NCBI RefSeq assembly: GCF_003589595.1
Contig: NW_020653391.1
Coordinates: 3,849,641 to 3,913,640 of the forward strand
Source: Hyposmocoma kahamanoa
Lineage: Eukaryota; Arthropoda; Insecta; Lepidoptera; Cosmopterigidae
Length of the DNA stretch: 64,000 nt
Reading direction: 5' to 3'
In this document: one piece after another, positions 11,250 through 21,560 of the stretch
Layout of the letters: the number at the start of each line of letters is the position of its first letter
Numbering within the stretch: position 1 is the first letter of the stretch
Translations under genes and position numbers: made by a program
Notes under the pieces: generated by a model
The model's input: only the letters and a program-made list of their open reading frames with translations
Databases searched by the model: none
Told to the model about the DNA's origin: nothing

Positions 11250-11440
11250 TATATCGAGTTCTTAGGTTTTCGCGATTGTTACACATAGGAAATGAAACTA
11301 TTATATAAATCGCGTATATTTGTTTTTTCAAACAAACCGACGTTTCGGGCCCTTTACAGGTCCCATGATCACGGTTGACGTTTCAGAAAACAAATATATA
11401 CGCGATTTAAATCCGGAAAAATAGTTTCATTTCCAAGTTT
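11250..11440 (-). repeat. Family F element, copy 2, with inverted duplication
   Basis: 11250-11370 is normal family F ('ttaggttttcgcgattgtta' to 'gggccctttacaggtccc'). From 11377 the sequence turns back on itself: 11288-11346 and 11377-11434 are inverted copies (shared 'cgcgtatat', 'gaaacta' and 'gacgtttc' words) around a 30-bp spacer. Confidence 0.75.
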
Positions 11441-11464
11441 ATATATGTTAAGATTATTATTAAT

Positions 11465-11752
11465 ACCCAAAAGCCGAGGTAGCCTAATTGTCTGCTACCT
11501 CCCAAGCAGAGGCCTTGGGTTCGCATGCAGGCTTGCACCTCTGATGAAATTTAATTTGAATTTCACCATGAGCCTTTTGATGAAGGAAAACATCGTGATG
11601 ATCTGTACTACTGAATCTGCACGTCGAAGAAAGTCCATAACCCTCGGAAAACGTGTGAAGTCCCCAACCCGCATTGGACCAGTGTGGTGGACTATGGCGT
11701 AAACTCTAGCCTGTGATGAGACCCGTATAAATGGGTCGATGGTGATGATATA
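11465..11752 (+). repeat. Lepidopteran tRNA-derived SINE (family Y), near full length
   Basis: Head 'gaggtagcctaattgtctg' (A-box-like), B box 'ttgggttcgcatg', then the body 'gaaggaaaacatcgtgatga', 'gtgtgaagtccccaacccgc' and 'attggaccagtgtggtgga', and a tail 'gagacccgt...gatggtgatgata'. I recognise this body and tail as a SINE common in moths and butterflies, from memory rather than a search. The 85-codon frame inside it is not a gene. Confidence 0.8.
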
Positions 11753-12235
11753 ATTTATTAAAGTTTAAAGTTAATACAAACTTCTAGTGTAATAAACCAC
11801 CGGTAAATGGCACCGCAAGATTTTTTTGCGCCAACGGATGTCGAGCGCACGCGCTGCATTCGAAATTCAAAAATTTGCCATCTCGTATTCCCCTTATACA
11901 AATCTATATGTCCATCTCTGACGGTTTTTTTTTGCATTTCGATTCTGACCGCGATGTTTTTTTCATGTTTCGGAGTACTGTTGCCGGTAGTAGCATAAAG
12001 AATTTAAAATAATGGATTCTTAATTCGTGCCAACATCTTGCCCTGCTCTATATCCACCAAAACGTCCATGTATAGAAATCGGTACGTCTTCCGATTTATA
12101 TCAAAATCCATGCCACTAGTAATATATATTATAAGTAGGCGTTTCAAAATACGAAGTGTAAATAGACTAGCGTACTTCAACTTAGTATTTTGCTGCCCAG
12201 ATGTACAGTTGATCACACTTAAAAGATGTATTTTT
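11753..12235. other. Unassigned stretch, slightly higher GC
   Basis: Contains 'cgagcgcacgcgctgcat' and 'gaccgcgatgttttttt'. Short frames are open on both strands over 12004-12216, but none shows a family motif. It may be an unrecognised transposon. Confidence 0.3.
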
Positions 12236-12460
12236 TTTATGGTAACAAATGATGGGCGAACAAGTCCTGCAGTTGCAGTGCCACTCAGAGCCTATAATAG
12301 CAAAGATCTAAGGAAAACAGGGTTCCATGTATCTGTTATTTTACCAGCACCGTTACCTTTCAAAATTGGAATACAATAATGCTATTATTATTGCTTGGCG
12401 GCAGAAATAGGGAACGTGGTATTACTGTCCTGGACGAACCCTTTCTCAAGAAGCTCTAGT
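12236..12460 (-). repeat. Family A element, copy 3
   Basis: From 'atgggcgaacaagtcctg' to 'tttctcaagaagctcta', with a short internal deletion after 'aacaagtc' and a diverged centre. Confidence 0.8.
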
Positions 12461-12811
12461 GAAAGAGTTCGTTCATATCGGAAGTAAAACTACGCATACA
12501 AGCAGTGGAACACTAGTTAAATCTCCAGATTAATGCAGGGTTTTTTTCCATAAGTCTGGTCGGTTAATAAACTTTTTAAGAGTCAATATTACCTCAGCTT
12601 GAATTCAAAATTTTTCCGTTAAGTTAGCCGTTCGAAAAATGTATATCGGACAGTATATGTACGTGTTGTATTTAGTTCAGTTGATATTAAAAAAATATCG
12701 GTATATATGAAGTACCTATTGAATACAGCGGTTTATTGTACAATTTCGAGGTAAGTTTCTGTTCCTTTTGTTATGGTGAAAATTTTTAGGAATAATAACG
12801 CTCACACCGTA

Positions 12812-12905
12812 TATCAGTGTCTGTCTTCAATTTTACTACATATTTTTTTCCAAACCAATTGATTGACCACTGTTATGCGAAATCGACTAAAGGCATTTAG
12901 ACTCT
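12812..12905 (+). repeat. Repeat J, copy 1
   Basis: Similar to 41595-41705: both have 'tcagtgt', 'aattttacta' and 'cactgttatgc' followed by 'aatc' in the same order. Moderately diverged. Confidence 0.4.
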
Positions 12906-12980
12906 TAATTTCAGGAAAAGAAAATATTTGTTTACTGTAATTTTTTAATTTATTTCATTTTTTACAAGTACAGGCTCTTT

Positions 12981-12998
12981 GACACACACACACACACA

Positions 12999-13047
<49 letters not shown>

Positions 13048-13170
13048 ACACACACACACCACACACACACACGCACACCACACACACACACACACAACAC
13101 ACACACACGCACAACACACACACAAGCACACACCACACACACGCACACGCACACGCACGCACGCGCGCGC
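12981..13170. repeat. CA/TG microsatellite
   Basis: About 190 bp of (AC)n with interspersed TACA, CACC and CGCA variants, ending in (CG)n. It opens long Cys/Val or Thr/His frames on several strands, which are not genes. Confidence 0.98.
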
Positions 13171-13980
13171 TTTACTTCTTACTTTTTATTTTTATGGTTT
13201 TACTTATTTTAACAAGTTTAATCGTCTACTCAGTTACTGCTTATTACTTAGTAATTAAGTCTCATTATTCGAGGGATGGGGCCTGGTGACTTATAATACC
13301 GGTGAAATATCTAAATATCTACATCAAGCACCAGCTCGACAATATACTACAGTAACCTACTAAGGTTTATATTTTATTGTATTTTATGATGAGAAATAAA
13401 CTTATTTATTATTATTAAAGTTTAATCAATGTCAAACTCATTATTAAACACTACACTGATATCAAGCGACGTTACGAACAAATCGTCATTGAAGTAGTAT
13501 GTAATTGCGACTCCATAGGTATGAGTGGACTTATGCGACTCCAGACGGAGTCATGGACTGTGAACGTGTAGTTTCATTTCCGATGTGTCAATTTTTTTTG
13601 TCGAGTCAGAACTGTATTTTTAACTGTTGAGTTAAAAATACAGCTTAAAACATATCTTGGGGTTGAGCGTACAAAGGCAGTAAAGTATTAATAAAATACG
13701 CAGGACAATACAAAATGGCTTCCACAAGTCGTTATTTAAAAAACACTTGAACGAAAGGTGCTTAGGTTTTCCGAAAAGCCTAGCCACGCCCCGTTTTAAT
13801 ACTCAAGTACACTTGGTTGCCCAAGTACATAAAATAGATTTTATAGTGATGCATGGTCACAGTGTACTGAATGGTGAGGTAGGACAACTTTGTAGCCATA
13901 AAAAAAATAAACATAGGACAGAGAAGGAATGTTACGTCAAAGAATACGAAAATGTCACTTAAATTTGCGATTCGATGTTT
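13171..13980. other. Gene-free stretch
   Basis: 13350-13420 ends in 'gaaataaacttatttattat', a tail-like sequence. No gene-like frame has supporting features. Confidence 0.4.
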
Positions 13981-14255
13981 TTAACCGACCGACTTTAAAA
14001 AAGGAGGAGAATTTCAATTCGCCTGTTTTTTTTTCTATGTTACGCGATTACTCTGACATTTGTAAATCGTTATCGATTATCCTTTTTTTGTTAGAAAGGG
14101 GGTACCTCAATAGTGGTCCCCTTCAAATTCGAAGAAAATATTCCACCTCTAAAGGTGGTAAATTAGTGGACGAATCCGGTTAATTGGATTTCACTTACTT
14201 TTCTGTAACCGATTTCAATTCTTCCACAAACTTTTGAGGTCGAAATTTTTTTATA
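13981..14255 (+). repeat. Family D element, copy 4
   Basis: From 'accgactttaaaaaagga' through 'tgttacgcgattactc' and 'cacctctaaaggtgg' to 'caaacttttgaggtc'. Shorter than D1 by internal deletion. Confidence 0.85.
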
Positions 14256-14754
14256 AAAAAATTTTTTTTTAAAATTAATATTGATAAAATTCACGTATGA
14301 AAGATAACAGGACATATTTAAAAAAGTCACATCATAGGAATCCCCAATGAGTGATCTTGGAATCCAGCAGCTTTTTGGCAGATATACTTTCGGAAGATTT
14401 TATGTTTGTAATAGCAACAAGTTACTTTTAGATCTTAAAATAATTAAGCTTATATTATAATTATCAACGTAAGACTCGCCTCGTCACTCAAAAATAATTA
14501 ACCTTTCAAATTTCCGGAACATTCTGTGGACAAATGAAATTGAACTTAAGCGTCATAACGTCTCGGGTGTGAAATATTATATCCACTCTTATGCATCTTA
14601 GTGCTGTGCACAAGACTTTTCAAATAACTGTGATAAAACAACCTATTATAATAAAATGATACGTATACCAATATCAGTGGATATAAGTCTCGTTATTGGA
14701 CACGTGCTTTTATCTCAGGTGATGCGAAGCTGTAAAGAAGTTTTGTATATGTCT
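14256..14754. other. Gene-free stretch
   Basis: AT-rich; nothing recognised. Confidence 0.4.
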
Positions 14755-14828
14755 CATTAACATCAGCCTATCGCAGTCCACTGCTGGACATAGGCATCTC
14801 CTAATGTGCGCCATTTCGCCAGGTCCTC
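14755..14828 (-). pseudogene. RTE-type LINE, C-terminal end fragment
   Basis: On the minus strand it translates as A-E-D-L-A-K-W-R-T-L-G-D-A-Y-V-Q-Q-W-T-A-I-G followed by TGA. This is the same ending as the longer copy at 31465-31820 and is typical of an RTE-like reverse transcriptase ORF in Lepidoptera. It is cut off upstream where family A copy 4 begins. Confidence 0.75.
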
Positions 14829-14834
14829 AGCTTG

Positions 14835-14932
14835 TTTTTTTTATAATATCAAGTGGCGGGATGAATACGTCGTGTGTCTGGTGGTAACCTACACTTCTGT
14901 CCACAACAGTCGATAATACAAATTGCTGGGAG
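14835..14932 (-). repeat. Family A element, copy 4 (3' part only)
   Basis: 'ttttataatatcaagtggcg' to 'ctgtccacaacag': the A-rich end and about 80 bp of the element, immediately next to the RTE fragment. Confidence 0.75.
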
Positions 14933-15663
14933 TGAGTTATGTAACATTCCTAAAGTTTCTTTACTGGTAAATTTACGTACTGTGGTATACTAGCTATGTG
15001 GAAGGCGTTTCTAGTGCCGGCGGCGGTGGTACCACGGCTCGGTTTATAGTTGAGCCTTTGGATTGCCTCACAGGTTACGGTCTAAAACACGTAGAAGTAG
15101 CGTTTCTGTAAACAGCGTGTCATTGTGGATAATTCACATGTTAATTTAAACTTTGTATAAAAGCCGTTTGATTCCACATTAAAGCACTTTAAACTCTTCA
15201 GAATTTTCGTATTGCTACCTTATCGCCCAAAATCGTGCCTGACAACAATTTAACCTTAAATAATATCATCTAAAGTTACACAAGTAGTTAAAAAAGTAAG
15301 TCTCAACTTGTGTTGTCTTATAGAATTTACCTATTTTATGATACTCGCTACATTTTATATTAGTAATAATATGACGCGTCCCGAGTAGCACCAATAATAT
15401 TATCACTATGTATAATAATACTGGCAGCATTGCCTCGGTTGGTAAAGGACACCTGTTAAACCAACCATGAATCAGAGCAGTGATCACAAGTTAGAAATTA
15501 TAATTAAAGATGCATATCTGGTGGCATGGATTCCAATCATCGATTCTCAATCGAAAAGCATCCATTTTTCCCACCGATCTACATCCGCTCTGTGTTATTT
15601 TTTCTTACAATATCTGTGACAAACTGTCTCTTTTAACTACATCTCGTTCTCAGCTTATATTTA
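14933..15663. other. Gene-free stretch
   Basis: A small GC-rich patch 'gtgccggcggcggtggtacc' at 15015. The 73-codon minus frame at 15266-15487 has a hydrophobic run but no family match. Confidence 0.35.
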
Positions 15664-15850
15664 TTTTATAAAAACTAAGTGACGGGACGAACAAGTCGTA
15701 CGCCTGAAGGTAAGCGACACTCCTGTCCAAAACACTTGCAGTGCTATTAAGAGCTTTAAATCACAAAGATCTGAAGGGCCACTGCGCCCGACACCCTGAG
15801 ACACAAGTTGACAAGTGGATTTTGACAAGAAGCTCCACTGCTACCAAAAA
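15664..15850 (-). repeat. Family A element, copy 5 (internal deletion)
   Basis: Normal from 'gtgacgggacgaacaagtcg' to 'acacaagttgacaagtgg', then jumps to the 5' end 'gacaagaagctccactgct'. About 110 bp of the centre is missing. Confidence 0.85.
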
Positions 15851-16480
15851 ATATTATTAAAATAAATTATATACCCAAATCCAGGCTGAGGACTAGTTTA
15901 TTCCTATTCTTGTTTATGCGCGTGGTGGCGCACTGTCAAGAGTATTACACGCTGTCTCTTATCTCTTGTTCCAATCACCAAAAGATATAAAACCCCCTTG
16001 TCCAGCACAGGAGGCTCTAAATAGAAGGCTTTATGGATTTCGGCAGCGTTTGCTTCGTGTACCCGACACCGACTTCGGAGAATCGCAAAAATAACAGTGA
16101 ACAGAAGGGTTGAAATATTTTGTGAAGTTTTTTAGTGATGCCTGAATCACTTATTCTGTTTTTAGTTATATTTTACTTTCACGTACTGGGTTCTAAAAGT
16201 TTCTCATTGTTTTCAATTCTTTAAGATTTTGTTTTCCTGTTTTTTTTTCGAAGCATAACCTCCTAAGATCCAAACTACAATGGGAAAAGCGCTAAAAACG
16301 TAATGTATATCAAAACGTACTAAATATAATTACATGCTGCAGGTCCAAGCGAGTATTTTCTTAGTTTTTTTATGAATAACGTATATTTCTAGATACCTTA
16401 TGGTCATATAGAATATTAATAAATATTAGATAACATCACGTACGGTGCTTCGATCCCAAAGTAAGTAAGTAAAGGACTTC
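15851..16480. other. Gene-free stretch
   Basis: No gene or defined repeat recognised. Confidence 0.4.
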
Positions 16481-16489
16481 ATCGCCATC

Positions 16490-16690
16490 ATCATATCCGC
16501 GGGAAGACTGCTGAACATAGGCCTCCCCCAAAGATGGAAATCGGAAACAACGACGGTACCGCAAACACCCGGACCCGAGACATTGTTGAAAACTTAGTTT
16601 CTACATTGAACCGGCCGAGGATCGAACCCGGGACCTAGAAGACGACACCATGGAAACTGTTGTGCAAGCCACTCAATCACGGAGGGGCAG
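16490..16690 (-). repeat. tRNA-derived SINE related to family Y
   Basis: On the minus strand: head 'cctccgtgattgagtggctt', B box 'cccgggttcgatcctcgg', and a tail 'gggggaggcctatgttcagc' ending in ATGATGATGG-like repeats. The tail resembles family Y and the head differs. Confidence 0.7.
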
Positions 16691-16691
16691 G

Positions 16692-16872
16692 AAGGGCAAG
16701 CGTACTGGTGAAATTACAGGCACATGGGACTTGTCAACTTATGCCTCAGGGTGACGGCCGCAGCGGCAGTGCCTTTAAGATCTTTGCGACTAAATGCTTT
16801 GAGTGGCACTGCAACTGTTATGGATAGGCGTGTCGTTTACCACCAGGCGCACGACTTGTTCGTCCCTAGCGC
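16692..16872 (+). repeat. Family A element, copy 6 (3' half)
   Basis: From 'ctggtgaaattacaggcaca' to 'cgcacgacttgttcgtccc'. Its 3' end fuses directly to LINE coding sequence instead of an A tail. Confidence 0.85.
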
Positions 16873-17066
16873 CAGAATGCTCTGTCCTGGATTGTCGTTG
16901 GTGAGATATTCAGGGCGTTCAATTCTTTCTCAACATTCATCCACCATATAGCTGGGGTTCTTTCTCTTCCACGGGGTTTTGTGAGGATGTTTTATTAGCT
17001 TTACTGAGTAACATTCTTCTTTCCTGCTTAAATTTCTGTACCAGCGAAGTCGGTTCTTTTTAAGCT
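16873..17066 (-). pseudogene. LINE reverse-transcriptase C-terminal remnant
   Basis: Minus-strand translation gives R-L-R-W-Y-R-N-L-S-R-K-E-E-C, then after one frameshift R-G-R-E-R-T-P-A-I-W-W-M-N-V-E-K-E-L and ending D-R-A-F-W-R. The order 'LRWxGHxxRxEE', 'RGRxxxxWW..VExDL', 'DRxxWR' is the usual C-terminal end of many insect LINE polymerases. Truncated upstream, frameshifted and with its end missing at the junction with family A copy 6, so not functional. Confidence 0.65.
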
Positions 17067-17985
17067 TCTCTGGCCCCGAAGCCACTTTAAATGATCCTCT
17101 GACGTACACACTGCGGACTTTGTCTAATCATTAATGAATAATTTAACTTCATTAAATTCATTGCCGAAAATTAATGCAACCATTGTCCTTGATACGATCT
17201 GATGGGAACAAGCTACTCGAACTTTAATCACTTTTGTTTTTTACTGTTATTCAAAGCAATGTAATGTCAAGATGAGAAAAATTGCACGGTTCAATGATAT
17301 GTTTGCCTTTACCATTCCTAAAAAAGCACTCTTTACATTTAAACTACGTTCGAATAAACTGCGAAAATTAAAAAGTAACTTAACAAAAATATACAATACA
17401 ATATTATGATATCCCGTTGAAAATTAGCGGCTTACAAAATCGTATATTCAACGCCGTTTCACCGCTGATATTTATTTCTTCTAATTTGACTGCATTTCTC
17501 CGTTATGAGTCGTGATCATTAATCATATATCTGCACTTCTCGCACCTATAGTTTTAACATTCGTCTATCTCTTTTCTGCGTTGTTAAGATGCTCAGCGCG
17601 TACACAAGTCGGCGGTGTCGCGCGTGCCGCGACGTTCTTTTTTTTCTGTTCAAAAAGAAATACCATAAAATGAAGCGATTGTTAAACATGCTAGTTTTTT
17701 GGGTACTTAGTTTCCGTTTTGGCTAGTTAAGGGGGCGTTGAAGGTTAATTTAAAAAGAGCTGTATATGGTACTAAATTATTTCCAATCATGAAAAAAATC
17801 TCCTAATATATTGCAAAGGCATTGGGTATCGGCTTTGATAAATCCATATACGAATATGTATATTTAATTAATACATTTTTTGAATGTTTATTATTGTTGA
17901 TGTTTCGACACTTGTGTGTGTGTTATATGTGAGTTTTATATAGTTACTAACATAGATTTTGTTGTGTTGTTGTTTATTTTAAGTA
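17067..17985. other. Gene-free stretch with a CpG-rich patch
   Basis: 17588-17635 is rich in CpG ('gtcggcggtgtcgcgcgtgc'), unlike the AT-rich flanks. Such patches can mark promoters in insects, but no first exon is recognised. Confidence 0.3.
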
Positions 17986-18174
17986 CTAACACCTATGGAC
18001 TCTTCTGGTCCCGTAGAAAACGTAAAGTAATCGTTTAAAAGATCTAGATTTATGTTCTTTTCCAGATGGTGATTTTAGAATGTAATATACTGATATTTTA
18101 CGAGCACGCCCTATATTTTTATGCATTTTGAGCTGTTTTTCATTGAGATGAACACTCGTATGTTTACTTAACAT
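17986..18174 (-). CDS. Possible MBD-like domain fragment
   Basis: A 62-codon ORF starting at ATG. Residues 24-53 read G-R-A-R-K-I-S-V-Y-Y, then S-P-S-G-K and K-S-R-S followed by F-K-R-L-L. The order 'vYY..SPsGk..rS...l.rYL' is the core of methyl-CpG-binding (MBD/TAM) domains, where the Y-Y and S-P-S-G-K residues sit on the DNA-contacting face. One extra residue lies between YYI and SPSG, and the domain's first beta strands are absent. It could be one exon of a host chromatin protein, a pseudogene, or chance. Confidence 0.25.
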   Translation of the reverse strand: MLSKHTSVHLNEKQLKMHKNIGRARKISVYYILKSPSGKEHKSRSFKRLLYVFYGTRRVHRC

Positions 18175-20154
18175 AACATTTTCTTTTCTACAATATAATA
18201 ATCTTAATAATTGACATTAACAACAACAAGCAAATAAGGGTCAACTAACTAAGTAGTCCTTACATTTTGGTCCTTCGAGAAATTATTTTTTGGACCTACG
18301 CGAGACGTTGGTTAAGCATTTTGAAATTATAGTGTTATTTGTGATTTTTGCCGATGATAGCGAATCAGTTTGGTTGGCTTCCCATAAACTGTAGTAATAT
18401 GGTTACATTTGGGAAAGCCTTTAAGGATTGATGAAGAAGGAGGATATTCCACGAATGTACCCTAATAGTTTCAGTGTTTTCACGCTTGAATTACTTTAAT
18501 TACAATTACACGTTTTTGTCACAAATCTATAGTTGAGTGAGTCTCGACTGAATGATGTTAACGTCATTTTAATTAAATAGAAACCTATACTTATGCTATT
18601 TGTTTATTTATTATCATATATCCTCGCTTGATCCCTGTTTAGACCCAGTGGAAATAAAATGCTAGTGAACTGTATTAACTTATAATATTCGAGAAAGACG
18701 AAATTGCAAATTTTAGCGATATGTGTGACGGCGGCGACCGTTTCGTGAAGAGAGTTTAATTTGTTATTTTTTAGTTTTACTGACTACGGCCCGCTCGGAG
18801 CGCGGGCAGTGTTGCTATGTCTATACTAGATAATCCATTTTCTCTCTCTCTCTCTCTCTCTCTTTGTATTTCCATTTTCAAATTTCACTCCACTTAGCCG
18901 ATTATAGAGTGAAAAGGAGACGAATTACCGAAGGTGTAATTAGTTATATAAGTAGTTACGTTCAGTAGTGAGGAGAATGCGTATCAGTATAAAACGAGTA
19001 TAACTTTGGTACAAAGCCACACTTTTTTAACAAAACATTGGTTACTCACACAAATGCCTCTACCATGAGTTTACTGTGACATTTGTCGCTAGCGATCGCG
19101 TAAATTAGTTCACATTTTTGTATGGCAAATTGTACAGCGCCTCTGGTGGTCACAAGAAGACACAACATTTTGAATACAAACATTTTACGTGGTCGTCAGC
19201 AATAACAGTCACTGTAATCTTAGGCACAGATTTATACTGCCTCATGTCATGTAAATAATAATAATAATATACTGCCGTCCGCTATCTAAAAAGCGGCTAA
19301 GTGTCAAAATAATGTTCTGAGATGTCATAAACACCATAACCCAGTTTTTGAATATTGAAATCGTTTAATAATATTTCAGCTATGGATCGTTAAGTAAGTT
19401 CCGATAAGGCGAACACGTTAACTAATTTTAACTGCTTTTAAAAGAGAATTTTGTGCTCTGTCTTATGCTATTTAAAACGGATATTTGGCCATCTGTCACT
19501 TATTTATTTATCTACATTAACATAACAGTTTAGCCTTAAATACACCTAGTTACAAAATGCAAAGATCTTCTATTTGTTCCATCTGAATATTTGAATGTAC
19601 CCTTCCATTACTGTTTTTCGGTGTTGCCATTTTACTGCTACTGTCACTATCATCATTTAAGCAAGTGTCTCTTTTAAGAAGACGGTTTTTATGAATATCG
19701 CCTCCACTGCAACGTACCAAGAGCCAATATGTAGCGTGATGTACTGCCGAGTGTATGTTACTTAGAAATTATTGTCCCACTAGGCAACACAAACTTTACC
19801 CTTCTTGCTACGGATTTTACTCCAATCAAATCGACAACTAATTTTCTATAAAATGGTAATTAAAGAAATTTAGTATCTGATTCTGTTACCTATTACTAAA
19901 AAAGTTAATATTGGAAAGAACCATAACGTGATCCGTTTTTTATCGCAGTCGTTCAGAAATGAAATTGTAAAGTATTATGGCATAAAAAAGAAATAACAAT
20001 GCAGGGCCAATTTATACGTTTTAATTTACACTAATTTCCATATGAATTCATAATAATAATTTAATGAAAAACATATTGTTAAAATTAAATAATTTGTAAA
20101 ATGTAATGTAGCCTAAACAAATGGTATTTAATAAATTACTTTTGTAACTATAGT
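18175..20154. other. Gene-free stretch with CT microsatellite and repeat G copy 2
   Basis: (CT)n lies at 18841-18863, and a GC-rich hairpin 'gcccgctcggagcgcgggc' at 18789-18807. 19691-19760 matches 262-335 (family G). 19030-19160 holds 'gtcgctagcgatcgcg' and 'gcgcctctggtggtca', which look like a lepidopteran repeat but occur once here. No gene. Confidence 0.45.
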
Positions 20155-20352
20155 GAAAAATAGGGTGGTTTGCATTAATGTCAGACATAATTTTATTGAT
20201 TGATGACTTTACCATCTCAGTCAGCTGTGACTAGCTGGAACCTGTAAACGCATGAAACGTTGGTTTGTTTGAAAAAACAAATATACGCAATTTAGAACCG
20301 AGAAATAGTTTCATTTTCTATATGTAACAATCGCGAAAACCTAAGGACTCGA
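20155..20352 (+). repeat. Family F element, copy 4 (reference copy)
   Basis: Complete-looking: 'gaaaaatagggtggtttgca', 'gatgactttaccatctcagt', 'aaacgttggtttgtttgaaa', 'gtaacaatcgcgaaaaccta' and 'actcgatata'. About 195 bp, non-coding. Copies elsewhere run in both orientations. Confidence 0.8.
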
Positions 20353-21052
20353 TATAAAAAAGAGAGGTACGCCAAAAACATCACAAGAAAATGGCGAATT
20401 CTCGAATAAATGAAGCGCCAAAATAGTGCTTAGATTGTTACGAAACCTGCGTTCATTTTCGCTAACAAATGGTGCTTTATATTGTGACGTGCGTTTTTTT
20501 TAAGGATATTGTTGCTCGAATAACGAAATGAAGTTACACAGACGTAATTAAGACGCATGTTTTTCGCTAGTCTACCTTTTATGTAAAATTTTACTATCAT
20601 TATTAGAACGGAACCAACATAAGCTACATCCCAATACTATAGTTTGGTCTTTTCCCTAATTGTACAGTTTTGTGAACCTTATTGAAAAGAAAATGATTCC
20701 TCGGTTGACAATTTTGAATGATAAATGTCCGATCTCAGTATGTTATGTTCTGTCTGTTAGCTAGATATCCGAGAGACCAGTAACTGAAGAACTTTGGGAA
20801 CCGTTGTTCTAAATAGCCGTTAAAAGGTTAAGTTCGGCACCTCACAAAAGTAAAGCGCCGCTCACACTGTACAGTGCACGTGCTCATTAACGTGGCGGTA
20901 TTCGCGGCGCGTGGGGAGTAGTCACGTCGCCCGCACGCGACACGACGCCGCCGTCTCCATCGGCTTACGGTACGAGAATGTTTTTGCAATTGACAATGGT
21001 TCATTTCAACCGGTGCAAAAGTTTCGAATTTTAAATTTGCTTTTCTTACAAT
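20353..21052. other. Gene-free stretch with a CpG-rich patch
   Basis: 20855-20965 is GC- and CpG-rich ('gcggcgcgtggggagtagtc', 'cacgacgccgccgtctcc'). Frames are open on both strands there because of base composition. A promoter is possible but not shown. Confidence 0.3.
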
Positions 21053-21346
21053 ACCAAGTGACGGGACGGACAGGTCATGCACCTGGCGTTAAACGATACG
21101 CCTGTCCATAGCATTTGCAGTGCCACTCAGAGCTCTAAATCGCAAAAATCTAAGGTACATTTCCACCGCGTCTGTGAGACATACATAAGTTAACAAGTCT
21201 CATGTACTTGTAATGTCACTAGCACCTTTACCATTCAAAACCGGAATGCAATAATGTTTACATTACAACTTGGTGGCAGAAATGGGTAAGGTAGTAGTAC
21301 TTCCCACAACGAACTCCTTCATATCTCTACTGCTACTAAATGAATA
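21053..21346 (-). repeat. Family A element, copy 7 (near full length)
   Basis: From 'accaagtgacgggacggaca' to 'tatctctactgctactaaat', with scattered substitutions. Confidence 0.9.
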
Positions 21347-21477
21347 CAATAAGTGCTAGTAGAGAATAGAAGAGAGAAAATGTTTGAACATTTATTACGT
21401 AATGACGAATTTGTGAGAGTTATAATTGAGGGGTAGATAGAAGGAAAAAGAAAAAAAAGAAGAATGTCAAATACCTG

Positions 21478-21560
21478 GCTATGAACCGTGAGGTGTGGAG
21501 GAGGCTACACCAATCATAGCCTGTCTCTTAAATAGGATGGTGATGACAATGAGTGACACC
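21478..21560 (+). repeat. LINE 3' end fragment with GATGATGA-type tail
   Basis: Translates around 'REVWRRLHQS' just before a 'ggatggtgatgacaatga' tail, as expected of a LINE C-terminus. Very short, so only tentative. Confidence 0.4.

Noticed and set aside
12004..12379. Opposing 70- and 113-codon frames
   Set aside because: The plus frame ends inside family A copy 3; neither shows a domain or conserved motif that I can recognise.
12945..13212. Cys/Val-rich and Thr/His-rich frames
   Set aside because: They are translations of the CA microsatellite.
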